Source: Gnetum montanum (Eukaryota > Streptophyta > Gnetopsida > Gnetales > Gnetaceae). From it: a stretch of DNA of 64,000 bases. The position numbers and the translations under genes were made by a program. A model generated the notes under the pieces. The model was not told the origin of the DNA. It saw nothing but the letters and a program-made list of their open reading frames with translations, and ran no database searches. The stretch covers positions 1,572,803 to 1,636,802 of the forward strand of contig MNCI01013908.1 in NCBI GenBank assembly GCA_015680685.1, given 5' to 3'. Positions 32,250-43,925 of the stretch are shown one piece after another; within the stretch, counting starts at the first letter, position 1, and the number at the start of each line of letters is the position of its first letter.

Positions 32250-33876
32250 TGTGACTATGTTGGGCTCTCTTGGTGACTACACTAGCCAGCATAGTCAGAC
32301 CAAGCCCCAACATAGTTGATGATAGTATATGCTTTCCTAGGTTTTTTGTGGCTAGTTTTGAGTTCTTGATGATCTTTATAACTAGCATTTTGGGTTGAGG
32401 TTGAAGACTGGTTCATTTTGACTTTGTTTTTATCCTTGGAAAGCTAGAAATAATGCCAAAACGAGTGATTACACTAGGAATACATTGGCTAGCATAGTCC
32501 ATACTTGCTCTAGCATAGATGCATGTCAGAAATGGATTTATAGGGTTTAAGAGTTACTACTGGTATTCCATCAGCTTCCTAGGCTAATGCAGGGTATGGA
32601 AAAGACTAAATTAGTCCTTTGGAAGGTAAAATAGGCTACTAAAAGTAATTTTTAACACCATTTACCACTATAATACACTGGCTAATGTAGTTCAATATTT
32701 CCCTAGTGTAGACCAACTAAATCTAGTGTTTTCATGGTCAAAACAAAATGGAACTATTACTGGGTAGGGTTGAGCAAGATTTTAGGCTTTCAAGCTAGTT
32801 TTTGCACAATGTGTAGTGTCATGGCATTGCTGAAACTTGTCCAACACCATGACTACACTAGGACTACACTTTCTAGTGTAGTCCAAGCATATCTCAACAT
32901 CATTAAGGTACATTTTGAGCTTTTCATGATCAAACAAGGTCAAATTACATCTTACTTTAGGACTTTAGGATTCTAAGATTCTAGAATCAAGTTTTTGGCC
33001 CTTTTAATTATTGATGGACTAGTTAAACCACTTTATTATAGGGACTACACTAGGACTACATTGGTCAGTGTAGATCCAAGCCTAACTCAATGTAGATGAA
33101 GGTAATCTAGCATTCCCATGGTCTAAATAAGGTGAAATTATGACTAGGTAATGTTGAGTAATGTTCTAGGTGTCTTAAATTAAATTTTAGGTCATTTGGG
33201 ATTACAAGATACGGATTTCATCAATTTCCAATCATGACTACACTAGGACTACACTAGCTAGCATAGTCATGACCTATTCCAGTGTAGTAAGGGGTGAAAT
33301 CTAGCTTTTGGTTGGTTCCTGAAATCAATTGACCAATTTCTTGGATTCCTAGGATTACTGATGCTCCTAGATAGGATTTTGGCTTAGGATGGTCAATTCT
33401 AGAGGTTTTTTTAGGCATTAAACTGATGATTTCCTATTTGGACTACATTGGCTAGCATAGTTGATTCTAGCCTCAATGTAGATGAGGTAAATCTAACATT
33501 TCGAGAATCAAAACAAGGTGGATTTGCAACTAGGTATGGCCAAATGAGGTTTCAGGTTTCCAAATCAAGTTCTGGGCTATTTGGAATGTCAACTCACTAG
33601 TTAAATCAACCTAGGACCATGACTACGTTGGGACTACATTGGTTTGCATAGTCCAAGCCTCCTCCAACGTGTTCACAATATGAATCTTGGATTTTGATGA
33701 AATTCCATGGTCAATTGAGTAGGTATTTAGGTATTTATGTCAATGGCATTTAGAACTATGGGTTTAAGCCTACGATGGTCAATATTGATAGTTTTTTGAT
33801 TTTGAACTAATCCTACACCCTTGGACTATGTTGGCCAACATAGTCTAGGTCTTCTCTAGTGCAATTGAGGGGTTCA
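32250..33876. repeat. Tandem array of about nine ~192-bp units with a palindromic core
   Basis: The core GACTACA..GGCTAGCATAGTC starts at about 32275, 32478, 32671, 32862, 33054, 33247, 33441, 33632 and 33834. The steps are 203, 193, 191, 192, 193, 194, 191 and 202. Most cores are preceded by a second GACTACACTAG. The core is a near palindrome with arms GACTA...TAGTC around CTAGCTAG. Units are diverged between cores. The array stops abruptly at 33876, where element E2's sequence starts. There is no coding potential. Confidence 0.85.
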
Positions 33877-35940
33877 GGATGATGATACCTATTGGAGAGA
33901 GTTGGAAATTCCTAAAAACTTCAAGCAAGAGCCCCTTGAACTAAAAATGCTACCAGCCAACATTGAATATGTGTTCTGAAATAATGGAAAGTCGATCATA
34001 ATCAATGCCAATCTTGCTTCATATCAGAAAAAGATGCTATTAAACATGGTTGAAAAATGGTCAATAGCCTTTGTGTAGTCATATCTTGAACTCATAGGGA
34101 TTGATCCTAGGATATGCCAACATGACATGTACACTGACCTAGCCATGAAGCTAAAGAGACAACCAAAAAGGTAGTTGAATCCCAAAATAAAGCAAATCAT
34201 CAAGGAGAAAATTGAACAACTCCTCAAGGTGGGCTTCATTTATCCCATTGTAGATAGCGAGTGGGTTAGGCCACACAATATTGTGCCCAAGAAAGGTGGA
34301 AAGTGGTGGGTCTGCATTGATTTTTGACTACTGAATATTACAACATTCAAGGATCACTTTCCATTGCCCTTCGTTGATTACGTATTAGACATAATATCTT
34401 GTTATTACTACTATAGTTTTCTAGATGATTATAGTGGCTATAACCAAATCCAAATTACTCTAGAGGACCAAGCCAAAACAACATTCACAACTCCATGGGG
34501 GGACTTTTACATATCGCAAGATGCCTTTTATATGGGCAATGCCCTTGCTACATTCCAATGCCTAGTCTTAAGCATTTTTCAACAATAAATTGGTAGTGGT
34601 GTGAAAGTTTTCATGGATGGCTACTCCACATATCGAGCTACATTTGAGAAAGCCTTGGACTTCCTTGAGCAAGTGTTAAAATGATGTGTTGAAACAAATC
34701 TATGTCTCAATTTGTAAAAGAGTCACCTAATGGTCAAGGATGGCATTGTATTGGGGCACAGAATATCACAAGTAGGAATTGAGGTTGACCCCGATAAAAT
34801 AAGGGTCATCTAAGGAATAACCCAACGACCAGAAACTGTCAAAGATGTTTGATCATTCCTAGGGCATAGTGGATACTATTGATGATTCATAGAGAATTTC
34901 TCTAAGATTATAAAACCATTGGTAGAGTTGACAAAGAAAGATGCTCCATTTGTCTCAACTGTGGAATGTGAATAAGCATTCCAACAACTGAAAGAGAAAC
35001 TTGTAGAAATTCCAATTCTACAAGCACCCAACTGGTCCAGACCATTTTATGTTATGATGGATATATCGAATTATGCTTTGGGAACTATGCTTACATAGAT
35101 GGATGATAAGAAATCCATATTACATCCACTATGCTAGCTGAAGCATTGTGGGTGCATAATTGAACTACAACACTATAGAAAAAGACCTGATGGCAGTGGT
35201 GTTTGCTCTAGAAAAGTTCAGGCATTATGTGCTTGGATACAAAGTGTTTGTACACACAAACCATAGTTCCATCTGCTTCTTGATCAACAAGACAATGGTG
35301 AGCTCCCATGTCATATGATGGCTGGTGATCTTATAGGAATTCAACCTTACAATGGTAGATACGAAGGGCACTGAGAATGTGATCACTAACAACTTCTTTT
35401 GGTTACAATGGGACAACAAAGAGAAGGAGAACCCACTATCTAATATGTTTCCTAACAAAGTCCTCTTTGTTGGGGCTATAACTAAACAATTGCCCAATGA
35501 GCCTAGTTGGTAAGATGGAATTCTCACCTATCTTCTCATCCAAGAGATGCCACAAGGGTTGGATCATCGAAAGAAATGATAATTTCTTCACTAGGTAAAA
35601 TATAGGAAACACTAGATCATGAAGCTTAACAATGCCCTTTGGGCCTACCGCTCAAGATGGAAACTTCTTATAGGCTATTCTTCCTATGAACTTTTGTATG
35701 GAAAATTACCAATACTTCCTATTCAATCCAAGATTTGTACATTTTCAATAGCTTGTGACCTCAACCTTGACTTGAGTCTAGCACAAAAAGAAAGAGTAAT
35801 GAATCTCAACTTGCTAGATGAAAATCAATTGGTGACCCTATCATCTAACGAGTTGCACAAGGCATATAACAAAAAGCACCATGACCTTAAAATCAAGAAA
35901 GTCAAAATTCAACTAGAAGATAAGGTTCTCTACTAGAACC
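33877..35940 (+). pseudogene. E2 pol remnant with integrase core deleted
   Basis: RT blocks are visible in order: IEQLLKVGFIYPI, WWVCIDF, FKDHFPLPFVDYVLDI, YSFLDDYSGYNQIQITLEDQ and FTTPWGDFYI. The catalytic box is FMDG at 34610-34621, with the second Asp mutated. RNase H follows at about 35020-35400. At about 35600 the sequence jumps from the end of the RNase H/integrase linker to the integrase C-terminal part (MKLNNALWAYRSRWKLLIGY). Compared with E3 about 650 bp is missing, from 44127 to 44779 in E3 coordinates, across a shared AAAT. That removes the HHCC finger and the DDE core. The C-terminal piece (35619-35936) is open for 105 codons. Confidence 0.88.
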
Positions 35941-36525
35941 CCACACACATACCTCAATGAACTAAGTTCCAAATGTTGTAGAAAGGATCTTATATAATTT
36001 ATGAAACTTTTCCTTCTAGGGCCATGATGATCTACAAACCTGAGAGCCCAAACAAGAAATAGCTTATCAACATACAATAAGTCAAACCTTTCCATGAGCA
36101 TGTGCCAACAAATACAACAAACACCTCATCGGATGGACAACCACACTCAATATTTTGGATCTTCTCCTCTCAACTCAGTCATGGGGGAGATGGCCATCCA
36201 CACTAACTATATAAGCAGCTCCTCAATTTTTTTCCCTTTTTGGTTTACACATTTTTGTTTCACACATTCTTTATTTTACATCTTCTTATTTCATGTTCTT
36301 AATCTTTTCTAATTTTTGTTTTACAATATCGTTAGTACATTTTCTATTTCTTGAATATTTTACACTTTCTTTTATATTTTCATTTATTCTAATGTGATTT
36401 CCTAAATTTTTATTAATAATAACTAGGCACAATGGTAATTCATTTCTTGATGGTGGCATGTACTATTTAGTTATTTGATTGTTGGTGTTTGGATTCTAGC
36501 TTTGAATTTTATTACAGATAATTAG
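35941..36525 (+). other. E2 post-pol region, first part
   Basis: End of pol, then the internal PPT copy (ACTCAGTCATGGGGGAGATGG, 36173-36193), T-rich tracts, and the landmark running up to ATAATTAG. There is no gene. The sequence continues at 37923 after the insert. Confidence 0.65.
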
Positions 36526-37922
36526 TGGAATACCATCAAATCCAAACTAAGGCATCTCGATTGTAAATTTTTCTAAGTGCTAGGACTACACTCTCCCTAC
36601 CCCAGAGCATAGATAGCCTCTAGAAGAGCATAGTTAACACAAAAGCTAGTTTTTTGCATTTTTTTCCAAGTGTTGAGACTACACTCTCCACTACCCTAGA
36701 GCATAGTCAGCCTCAAGTGGAGAGCAAAGTTAGCATGAACACCAAGTTTCATAAATTATTTCTAAGTTTGGAACTACACTCTCCCCTAGTCTAGAGCATA
36801 GTCAAGCATAGTCAGCAAGAACAGCCTCCACAACATAGCACCAATACTCAGCTTAGCTCCATCTCGCCTTCCACAAGCGTAGTTAGAAAAATGCTTCTTT
36901 TTATATCCCCTTTTGGCCCCAAAATTATAGCTACACTCAACCCCATGCAAGATAATGAAGAGCATAGTCCTTGAGCATGGTCTCCAAAGTGGCATTTTTA
37001 GGTACCTTGTGATCTTCTCAGCATGCACATGTGGTTGGCAATGTAGTCACAATCTTGTAGTCTCCTAGAATTTGATAAAGCATAGCAAAGCACATCACCC
37101 ACTAACCTAGTGAAGAGTGTAGTTTGGTGATAGCGTAGTCATAACTATCCCCTCTAGCACATGGTAGCCATCCCACATTTCAAGCTAATCCTAGGCCTAT
37201 AAATACCCAGTGCACTCAATGTTTTCAAGGTTGGCAAAAATTGAAGCATTGGCAAATTTCAAGGTTGGCTATTCTCTTGGTGAGAGAAAATTTAAGGAGC
37301 ACTTTGGAGAGAACCAAAGGCATATTGGTGAAGTTGCAGATCACCATAGCCCACCGTAGTTCACCAAAACATTGCAACCCATGGTACACCATGGCAGCCA
37401 ACCTAGCAAACATAGGCACCTCAGTGGAATGTCAGTCTTCATAGCCAAACACCCTTGAGACTATGACTACATTGTCTGCTATGCCTATTGTGCACCGTGT
37501 ACCTCCTAACTCCTTTTGGTGTTAACTACGCTCAACCCCATTTGGGATGGTGTTCCACTTCTCTCTTTCTCTTTACATTTTTGGCACTTTATTTGCATTT
37601 TTCATTGTTTCATTGCATATCCACGCCTAAAACCACATTTCGATGGCAGTCTTCATACATTAACACCCTAATTTTTGTCAAAAATCTTAACTACACTTGA
37701 CACTCTTAACACTTTTGACACCACTTGAACACTTAGCACCATTTCACATCAACATTATAGCTAACCACGCTACACCCTGGTTACACTAAGTAAGTTCCTA
37801 TTCGATCAACAATACCATTCAAGGCACCCCATCTCAGCCTCAAATAGGCCCTCACACAAAATTGGAGTTAGGTTGTGCTCTTGTGGACCTCAGTGTTCCA
37901 TCCATCGATGTTTTCAGTCACT
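36526..37922. mobile_element. 1.4 kb insert in E2, solo-LTR-like
   Basis: It is flanked by the direct repeat ATAATTAG (36518-36525 and 37923-37930). Removing one copy and the insert restores the order found in E1 (ACTAATGACTAGGACATGG). It starts TGGAATACC. It contains three ~94-bp repeats at about 36584, 36677 and 36772, each with GACTACACTC...GAGCATAGTC arms. A TATA box GCCTATAAATACC lies near 37195. No coding sequence and no terminal inverted repeats are seen. TG start, central TATA and subrepeats upstream of it fit a solo LTR. The right terminus is not a clean CA. Confidence 0.65.
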
Positions 37923-37930
37923 ATAATTAG

Positions 37931-38645
37931 GACATGGTTTCTTTTTCCTAAAATAGGTACTGAGTCCACAACATTCATCCATCGAAAAAATCAAAGGTTT
38001 TCCTTATCCTAAAAATATGTAGTCCCTTTCTCATTAACAAAACTATAAAAAATTTGTAACTTAGGTATTTTTGAGATTTGGAAAGGATTCAAAGGATTGA
38101 ATAGGGTGTGATTTCAAGGGGATTTAGTATTCTTTGTGCCTTTTTTCTTACTTGGATGCATGTGTTTTTTCATGGATTTCTTACTGTTTTGTGTCAACCA
38201 ACAAAAGGAAGTTGAATAAGTCTTTTCATGATGTGGTTCTCATAAAAAAACAAAAAATGGGAATTCAAAGAACATCCCTTAGACATAATAAATGAATAAG
38301 TCTTTGCATGGTGTGGTTTCGATTTCAAAAATGATGGAAATTCAAAGCACACCCCTTAGACAAAATAAATAAGCTATAAGCACTGGTTATGGGACTAGAA
38401 AGACATATTACCCATGCCTAAAGGTTTCCTCTAACTAAGGCCCTTCCTCACTTCCTACTTCTCTTCTTTTCTTTAATAAGGAATGGTGGTTATTCTATGA
38501 AAGCACTCTTGTATCTCAGGGAGGTGGACTCATCCAAGAATGGTGATGCAAAGTCACTAAATGTGGTTGGTTTTGGTCTAGACTAAGGATGGATCTTATC
38601 AAGTCATTTAACCATAAAATTTACAAGGGACTTCATGTAACCTTA
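37931..38645 (+). other. E2 post-pol region, second part, with duplicated hairpin block
   Basis: Continues E2 (GGACATGGTTTC onward) through GTACTGAGTCCACAAC (near 37960), two hairpin repeats (38222-38370) and the CATGCCTAAAGG landmark (near 38410), up to the ATTAG target of E3. No gene. Confidence 0.65.
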
Positions 38646-38650
38646 ATTAG

Positions 38651-39591
38651 TGATGAGTCATGTTTTGTTGGTTTCATCAACAAAACCTCATCGACATGAC
38701 CTCGTCATCTGAGGCTCATTAATGAAGCCTAGTTGATGCATCATATCATGCATCGACATTGCCCTGTCGATGTAGTGTCATGTGTGTAGCAATAAATATG
38801 TTCTTGCAACAACATTTATGGCACAAGTAGATTATAGTTGTAGCAGAGCTCTTCCATTTTTTCCATTTGAAAGTTAGAATTTTTCCTTCAAGTGCTTGCA
38901 GCAAGAGTCATTGAGTGTACAAATCTTTATTTGAGCATTGTTGTACCTGAGCATGATAGTGTGTGCAACAATAAAGATGAGTGTTTCTGATAAACCTTCC
39001 AGCACTCTAGATTGATTATTTATTTCATTTATGCATTTAATGTTTTTCATTATTTATTAAATTTTTTCAATTACTTATTAATTATTTTCCAATTATTATG
39101 TTAATGAAGCAATTAAGCCAAATAGATTACACACATACGTATGACCACTTCAAGCGTAACACATATTCACTTGGTAATCCCAGCAGCATTATTTCTTGGT
39201 ACGCCTAGTAGCATAGCACTTGGTTGCCCAACAGCAAATATGTGGGTTTAGGATGTGTATGAAAAGTGGAAATATATACTTATGTTAGGATTAGTTAAAT
39301 TATTAGATAGTTAAGTAATTTAGATTAGTTAATTAAATCCCTTTTTATCTACAATTCAAGCACCCAACTATAAAACATAAAAATGATAAAAATTGAATGC
39401 CTCAGCTACACTTAACCATACCAATGAATGTCATAAGTGTAATTGGGAATATAATGATTAACCTTAGGGCTAGATTCACTTCCTAAAGGACTAGTGCACT
39501 AGAAATGATAAAGTCCACAAAATTTGACCAGATCGTGTGTGAATGCTTGTGATTAGTATGGTTAGGCATAAGGGTACCTTGTTGCTCATCA
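38651..39591 (+). repeat. E3 5' LTR
   Basis: 941 bp, TGATGAGTCATG to TTGCTCATCA. U3 has repeated CATCGACAT, CTCATCGACATG and GTCGATGTAG motifs. A poly(A)-signal-like AATAAAGATG lies near 38970. It pairs with 50600-51508. Confidence 0.9.
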
Positions 39592-39592
39592 T

Positions 39593-39610
39593 TGGCACCA
39601 TTACTAGGGA
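39593..39610 (+). other. Primer-binding site of E3 (tRNA-Asp type)
   Basis: TGGCACCATTACTAGGGA lies one base after the LTR. It differs from the tRNA-Asp complement at five of 18 positions, all transitions. Confidence 0.75.
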
Positions 39611-39689
39611 TTTTTTTGTGGAATGTGCACTATTTAGGTCTAAGTGAATATCATTAATATCATTGTATGAACCTCAAGGTCAATATCAT

Positions 39690-41680
39690 TCCCACTATAC
39701 ATTGAATTATAAAAGCACACTGATAATTTCATTTTGTTTTGCAAAATGTCTTCTTCTTCTCATAAACATGAAGATACCAAACCATAGGTCCCACAAGAAT
39801 GCAAGGTTTTATACACTCATCCAAATGAGTTTGTGCCAAATTTGACCTTCATCCTACATTAGGATGAACATATGTGATGGCATGATATGAAGGGCAATGT
39901 TGTCTTGTCCCCTGATCGATTTGTGCCTGGGATGCTATTCAAAATCCTTAATAAATAGAAAATCTTCACAAAGAATATGTTGTGGATGGATATAACACTC
40001 GAAACTACTATCCCACTAAAACACAATGCAAACGAGATCAACGTCAGGAGAAACCCCATGAAGCTACAAAGGGGAAACATTACACTAACCCCTTGTTCCT
40101 ACTATATTAAGAGGACAATGAGGATCCTCCCTTGGAAGGTTCTCAACATGAAGATTCTCCACCCCCTACTATTGATGGAAAGGATGTGAACCTAACCTTG
40201 TGATTCACTATTCACAAATTAGGTTTAGGAAAGATTCATAGCCAAGGTAGGGACACGACAAGCACCACAACACCAACGGATCTAAGGATGGTGATCATAA
40301 TAAGCATAAGAGTAGTTGTGGTCATTGTCTACCTTCCTCTTCATCCTCTTCATCTGATTTCAAACGTTCCTCTTCATCTGATAATTCTCATGAAAATCAT
40401 CGTTGAAATAACCATGATGAAGGTGATCGACGAAATAACAATGACCATGAAGGCTACCAAAATCAAAGGGGTAGCTGAAACCATCATCAGCATCATCAAT
40501 GCAGTAATGATGATGAACCCTTATTGGTGACTCAAAGTATGCTCAATATTGTAGAGGTAGTGAAAATCCCAACCAAGCATATGAAGGATAGCTAGATCAA
40601 GCACCTAAATATGAAAAACATCCCAAAATTTGGGGGGGGGGGGATACAATTCTAATCCACAAAAACATCTACAAGCTTTTCAAGATGCTATGCCTTACAG
40701 AACATAGAGAATGAGTGGTAAAAACTCAAGCCTTCCTAAGGATAATCATTAAGGAAGCTAAACATTGGTACTAGTCCATAGAGCCAGAATCTATCCACAA
40801 GTGGAGTACCATGCTAGAACTATTTAATGACAAATACCAGATGTACTCTAAAGTGTCTAATCTAATAAGGCAAACCCAAGGCTAGAAACAAGGAGTATAT
40901 GAACCCTTGGATGATGCCATGGGTCAATGCTATTCACTCCTACACTGATGCCCTGGCCATGATTACTCTTAAAGGGAACAACTTTGCCTTGGGGTGTATT
41001 ACCAAGCAACATAGGGGTGTACACATTGGATCCTTGCCTAGCACATAGGCAAGATCCAAGACGATTACCTTACCCTCAAGGTAGTCGAAGATAGTTCCAC
41101 CAATAGCAACAAGCTTACTACCCAAGTGGAACTCCTCCACAACCTTATGAACAATACCAACAATGGTACCAACTACAATTGTGGGGAATGCCACTACCAA
41201 GGCAGTAGTACCCTTAAAAGTAACGAAATCCATACATGTACTATGTTTAGCAGCCTGTCTCCCCTAGAAGTTCTGCAAGTCATCCATCATTCCAGCATCA
41301 CTATTACCCTCTAGAGTATCACCAAACACATTCACCATCTACTTGAGGGGAAAATCCATATTTGTATCCTTATCATCCTCCACATTCCTCTACACCTACA
41401 CCTCCACCTACAACCCAATTACCTCCTACTTCATCTATGTAGGATAAGATTCCTTCACAACTGCAACAATGAAATGCTACAAGGTTTGTACACTCATAAC
41501 TGGTTTTTCAACAAGTGATTCAAATAATCGATCAAGGAAATGACCTTTCTTCTATCCCAGTAGTCCTCTCCAACCCTCACAACCTACTCTGGCTAATCAT
41601 CCTACATCTCCATCACCCTCATCCTCTATATCAAATACCTTTGAGTGCCCTTCAAACCAAGTGCCACCTAGGATCCACAC
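39690..41680 (+). pseudogene. E3 gag remnant and proline-rich linker
   Basis: Decayed capsid gene, homologous to E1's. The gag core is readable near 40600-40700 (NIPKFGG, then NPQKHLQAFQDA). A run of 13 G at about 40631-40643 lies right within it and disrupts the frame. The linker from about 41090 to 41680 is rich in P, Q, Y and S and ends at the MLTHVVSD landmark shared with E1. The H/N/D-rich codons before the core (40270-40500) are shifted in frame. Stops are frequent. Confidence 0.72.
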
Positions 41681-42190
41681 TGTAATGCTAACTCATGTTG
41701 TTTCTGACTAGATCAAGGCTAGCAATCTTTCTACAAAAGGATCTAACCTAGGAAGTCCACTCATCTATCTACATATTGTTAGACAACAGCCATGCAAAGC
41801 TCTTGTTGACTCTAATTCTAGAGCTAACCACATCTCCCATGACATGTACAAGGCCTAGAACCTATCACCTCTTAATAAGAGCACCATTAATTTAGAATAA
41901 GCATATCAGTCGATTGCTATCCCTTTAGGATTACTAGAGGACATTATGACCATAGTTTTTGGGTGGTCCTATCCTGCTAATTTTCTAATAATCAATGTTG
42001 AAAACTACAAAAATGACTTCCCCATCATCATGGAAAGGGCTTGGTTAAGCACGGTCAATGCACGAATGGGTATAAGGGACCTATCTCTCAAAATATCTAA
42101 GGAAAATGAGCTAGGAAAAATTGAGAAGAAGCTTATTCCATGCATTGCGTATAGCGATAATAGGTGCAATTACATGCAAAAGATTTGATC
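41681..42190 (+). pseudogene. E3 protease remnant
   Basis: Homologous to E1's protease. The active-site loop is degraded to LVDSNSRAN. The later strands are clear: IPLGLLEDIMTI, SYPANFLIINVENYKNDFPI and AWLSTVNA. An 80-codon open piece lies at 41946-42188. Inactive. Confidence 0.75.
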
Positions 42191-42199
42191 CATCAAGAG

Positions 42200-43925
42200 C
42201 ACATACATTAAGGCATGCAATCAGTGTGCATAAGAAATTAACATTCAAAGGTTTCTATACACAATAGCCACAAAGCAGGAGGGCACCCAGTGGCTGATAG
42301 CTGATTCAAATAGTAGCATAATCTGCATGGAGCCAACTAAGAGCTTAACATGTGGATATGTTGAAGGCATGGATAAAACTGAACAAGCCCATTCCCAACT
42401 TTCTGATGAAGATGATGATAACTATTGGAGAGAGTTGAAGATCCCTGATGACTTCAAGTAGAATCCCTTAGAACTAAAAAATTTACCGGATGATATGTAG
42501 TATGCATTTTTAAAGAATGGTCAACCAGTCATCATTAATGTTAAACTTGCTCCTAAAAAAAAGAAAAGTTGTTGAAGGTGGTGAATAAATGGTCAACAAC
42601 CTTTGCTTGGTTATATCTAGAGCTAAAAAGAATCAATCCAAGGATATGCCAGCATCGCATCTACACTAACCCAACCATAAAGCCTAGAAGGTGGCTACAG
42701 AGATGGATAAACACCAAATTAAAGAAAATCATCAAGGAGGAAATAAAGCAACTCCTCAAGGTGGGGTTCATCTATCCAATCACGAATAGTGAGTGGGTTA
42801 GTCCACTCATAATTATACCAAATAAGGATGGCAAATGGCAGGTTTGCATCGACTTCAGGCTATTGAATACGGTAACATTTAAGGATCACTTTCCTTTGTC
42901 ATTTGTAAATCAAGTGTTAGAAACCATATCTAGGCATTGTTATTATAGCTTCTTGGATGGTTATAGTGGCTACAACAAAATCCAAATTGCACCAGAGGAT
43001 TAAGCCAAGACAAGATTCACAAGTCCCTAGAGGACTTTTGCATATTGTAAGAGGTCATTTGGCCTATTCAATGCCCCTGAAAAATTTTAATGCTTGGTTC
43101 TTAGTATCTTTCAATAGAAAATATATAGTGGTGTTGAAGTCTTCATGGATGACTTCTCCACCTATGAAACTACCTTTGAGCAAGCTTTGGACTGACTTGA
43201 GCAAGTACCAAAAAGATGTGAAGAGACAAACCTACAGCTTACCTAGCAAAAGAGCCATCTTATGGTCCAAGAAGGCATTATGTTAGGGCACGGAATTTCA
43301 AAAAAATGGATTGAGGTAGACCTAGAAAAGATAAGGATCATCCAAGGAATAACATGCCAACCAGAGACCATTATAGATGTTCGGTCATTCCTTAGACACA
43401 CTAGCTACTATCGATGATTTATTAAGAATTTCTCTAAGATCACAAAGCCATTGGTAAAGCTTACAAAGAAATATCACCTTTCATCTAGACCAAGGAATGT
43501 GAACACGCATTCCAACAATTAAAAGAGAAACTCATAGAAACACCAATTCTACAAGTGCTAAACTAGTCCAAACCTTTCCACATCATGATGAATGCATCTA
43601 ACTATGCCTTAGGAGTTGTGCTCATGTAGATGGATGATAAGAAACATCTATATTACATCCACTGTGCGAGCTAAAGCATTGTTGGGGCACAGTTAAACTA
43701 CACCACCATGGAGAAAGAACTAATGGTAGTGGTGTACATGCTAGAATAGACATTTTGTGCTAGGTTACAAAGTAGTTGTACATACAGACCACAGTGCAAT
43801 TCACTTCCTTATGAATAAGCTGATGATGAACCCTCCTATCATACGATGGCTTGTGATCTTGTAGAAATTGGATCTCACTATGGTAGATTGAAAAAAGGAT
43901 CAAGAATGTGAGTGCTAACCACCTC
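42200..43925 (+). pseudogene. E3 reverse transcriptase and RNase H remnant
   Basis: A connector (42200-42560) precedes RT. A 144-codon open piece (42569-43003) carries IIKEEIKQLLKVGFIYPITN, SEWVSPLIIIPNKDGKWQVC, FKDHFPLSFVNQVLETI and YSFLDGYSGYNKIQI. Catalytic FMDD is intact at 43142-43153. The thumb and connection follow, then RNase H (43600-43920) with NYALGVVL, YTTMEKELMVVV and HTDHSAIHFLMNK. Stops and one or more frameshifts follow 43010. Confidence 0.87.

Noticed and set aside
40631-40643. Run of 13 G in E3 gag as a programmed frameshift site
   Set aside because: The gag frame is already broken many times, and E1 has no such run at the matching place. It is more likely a homopolymer expansion or assembly error.
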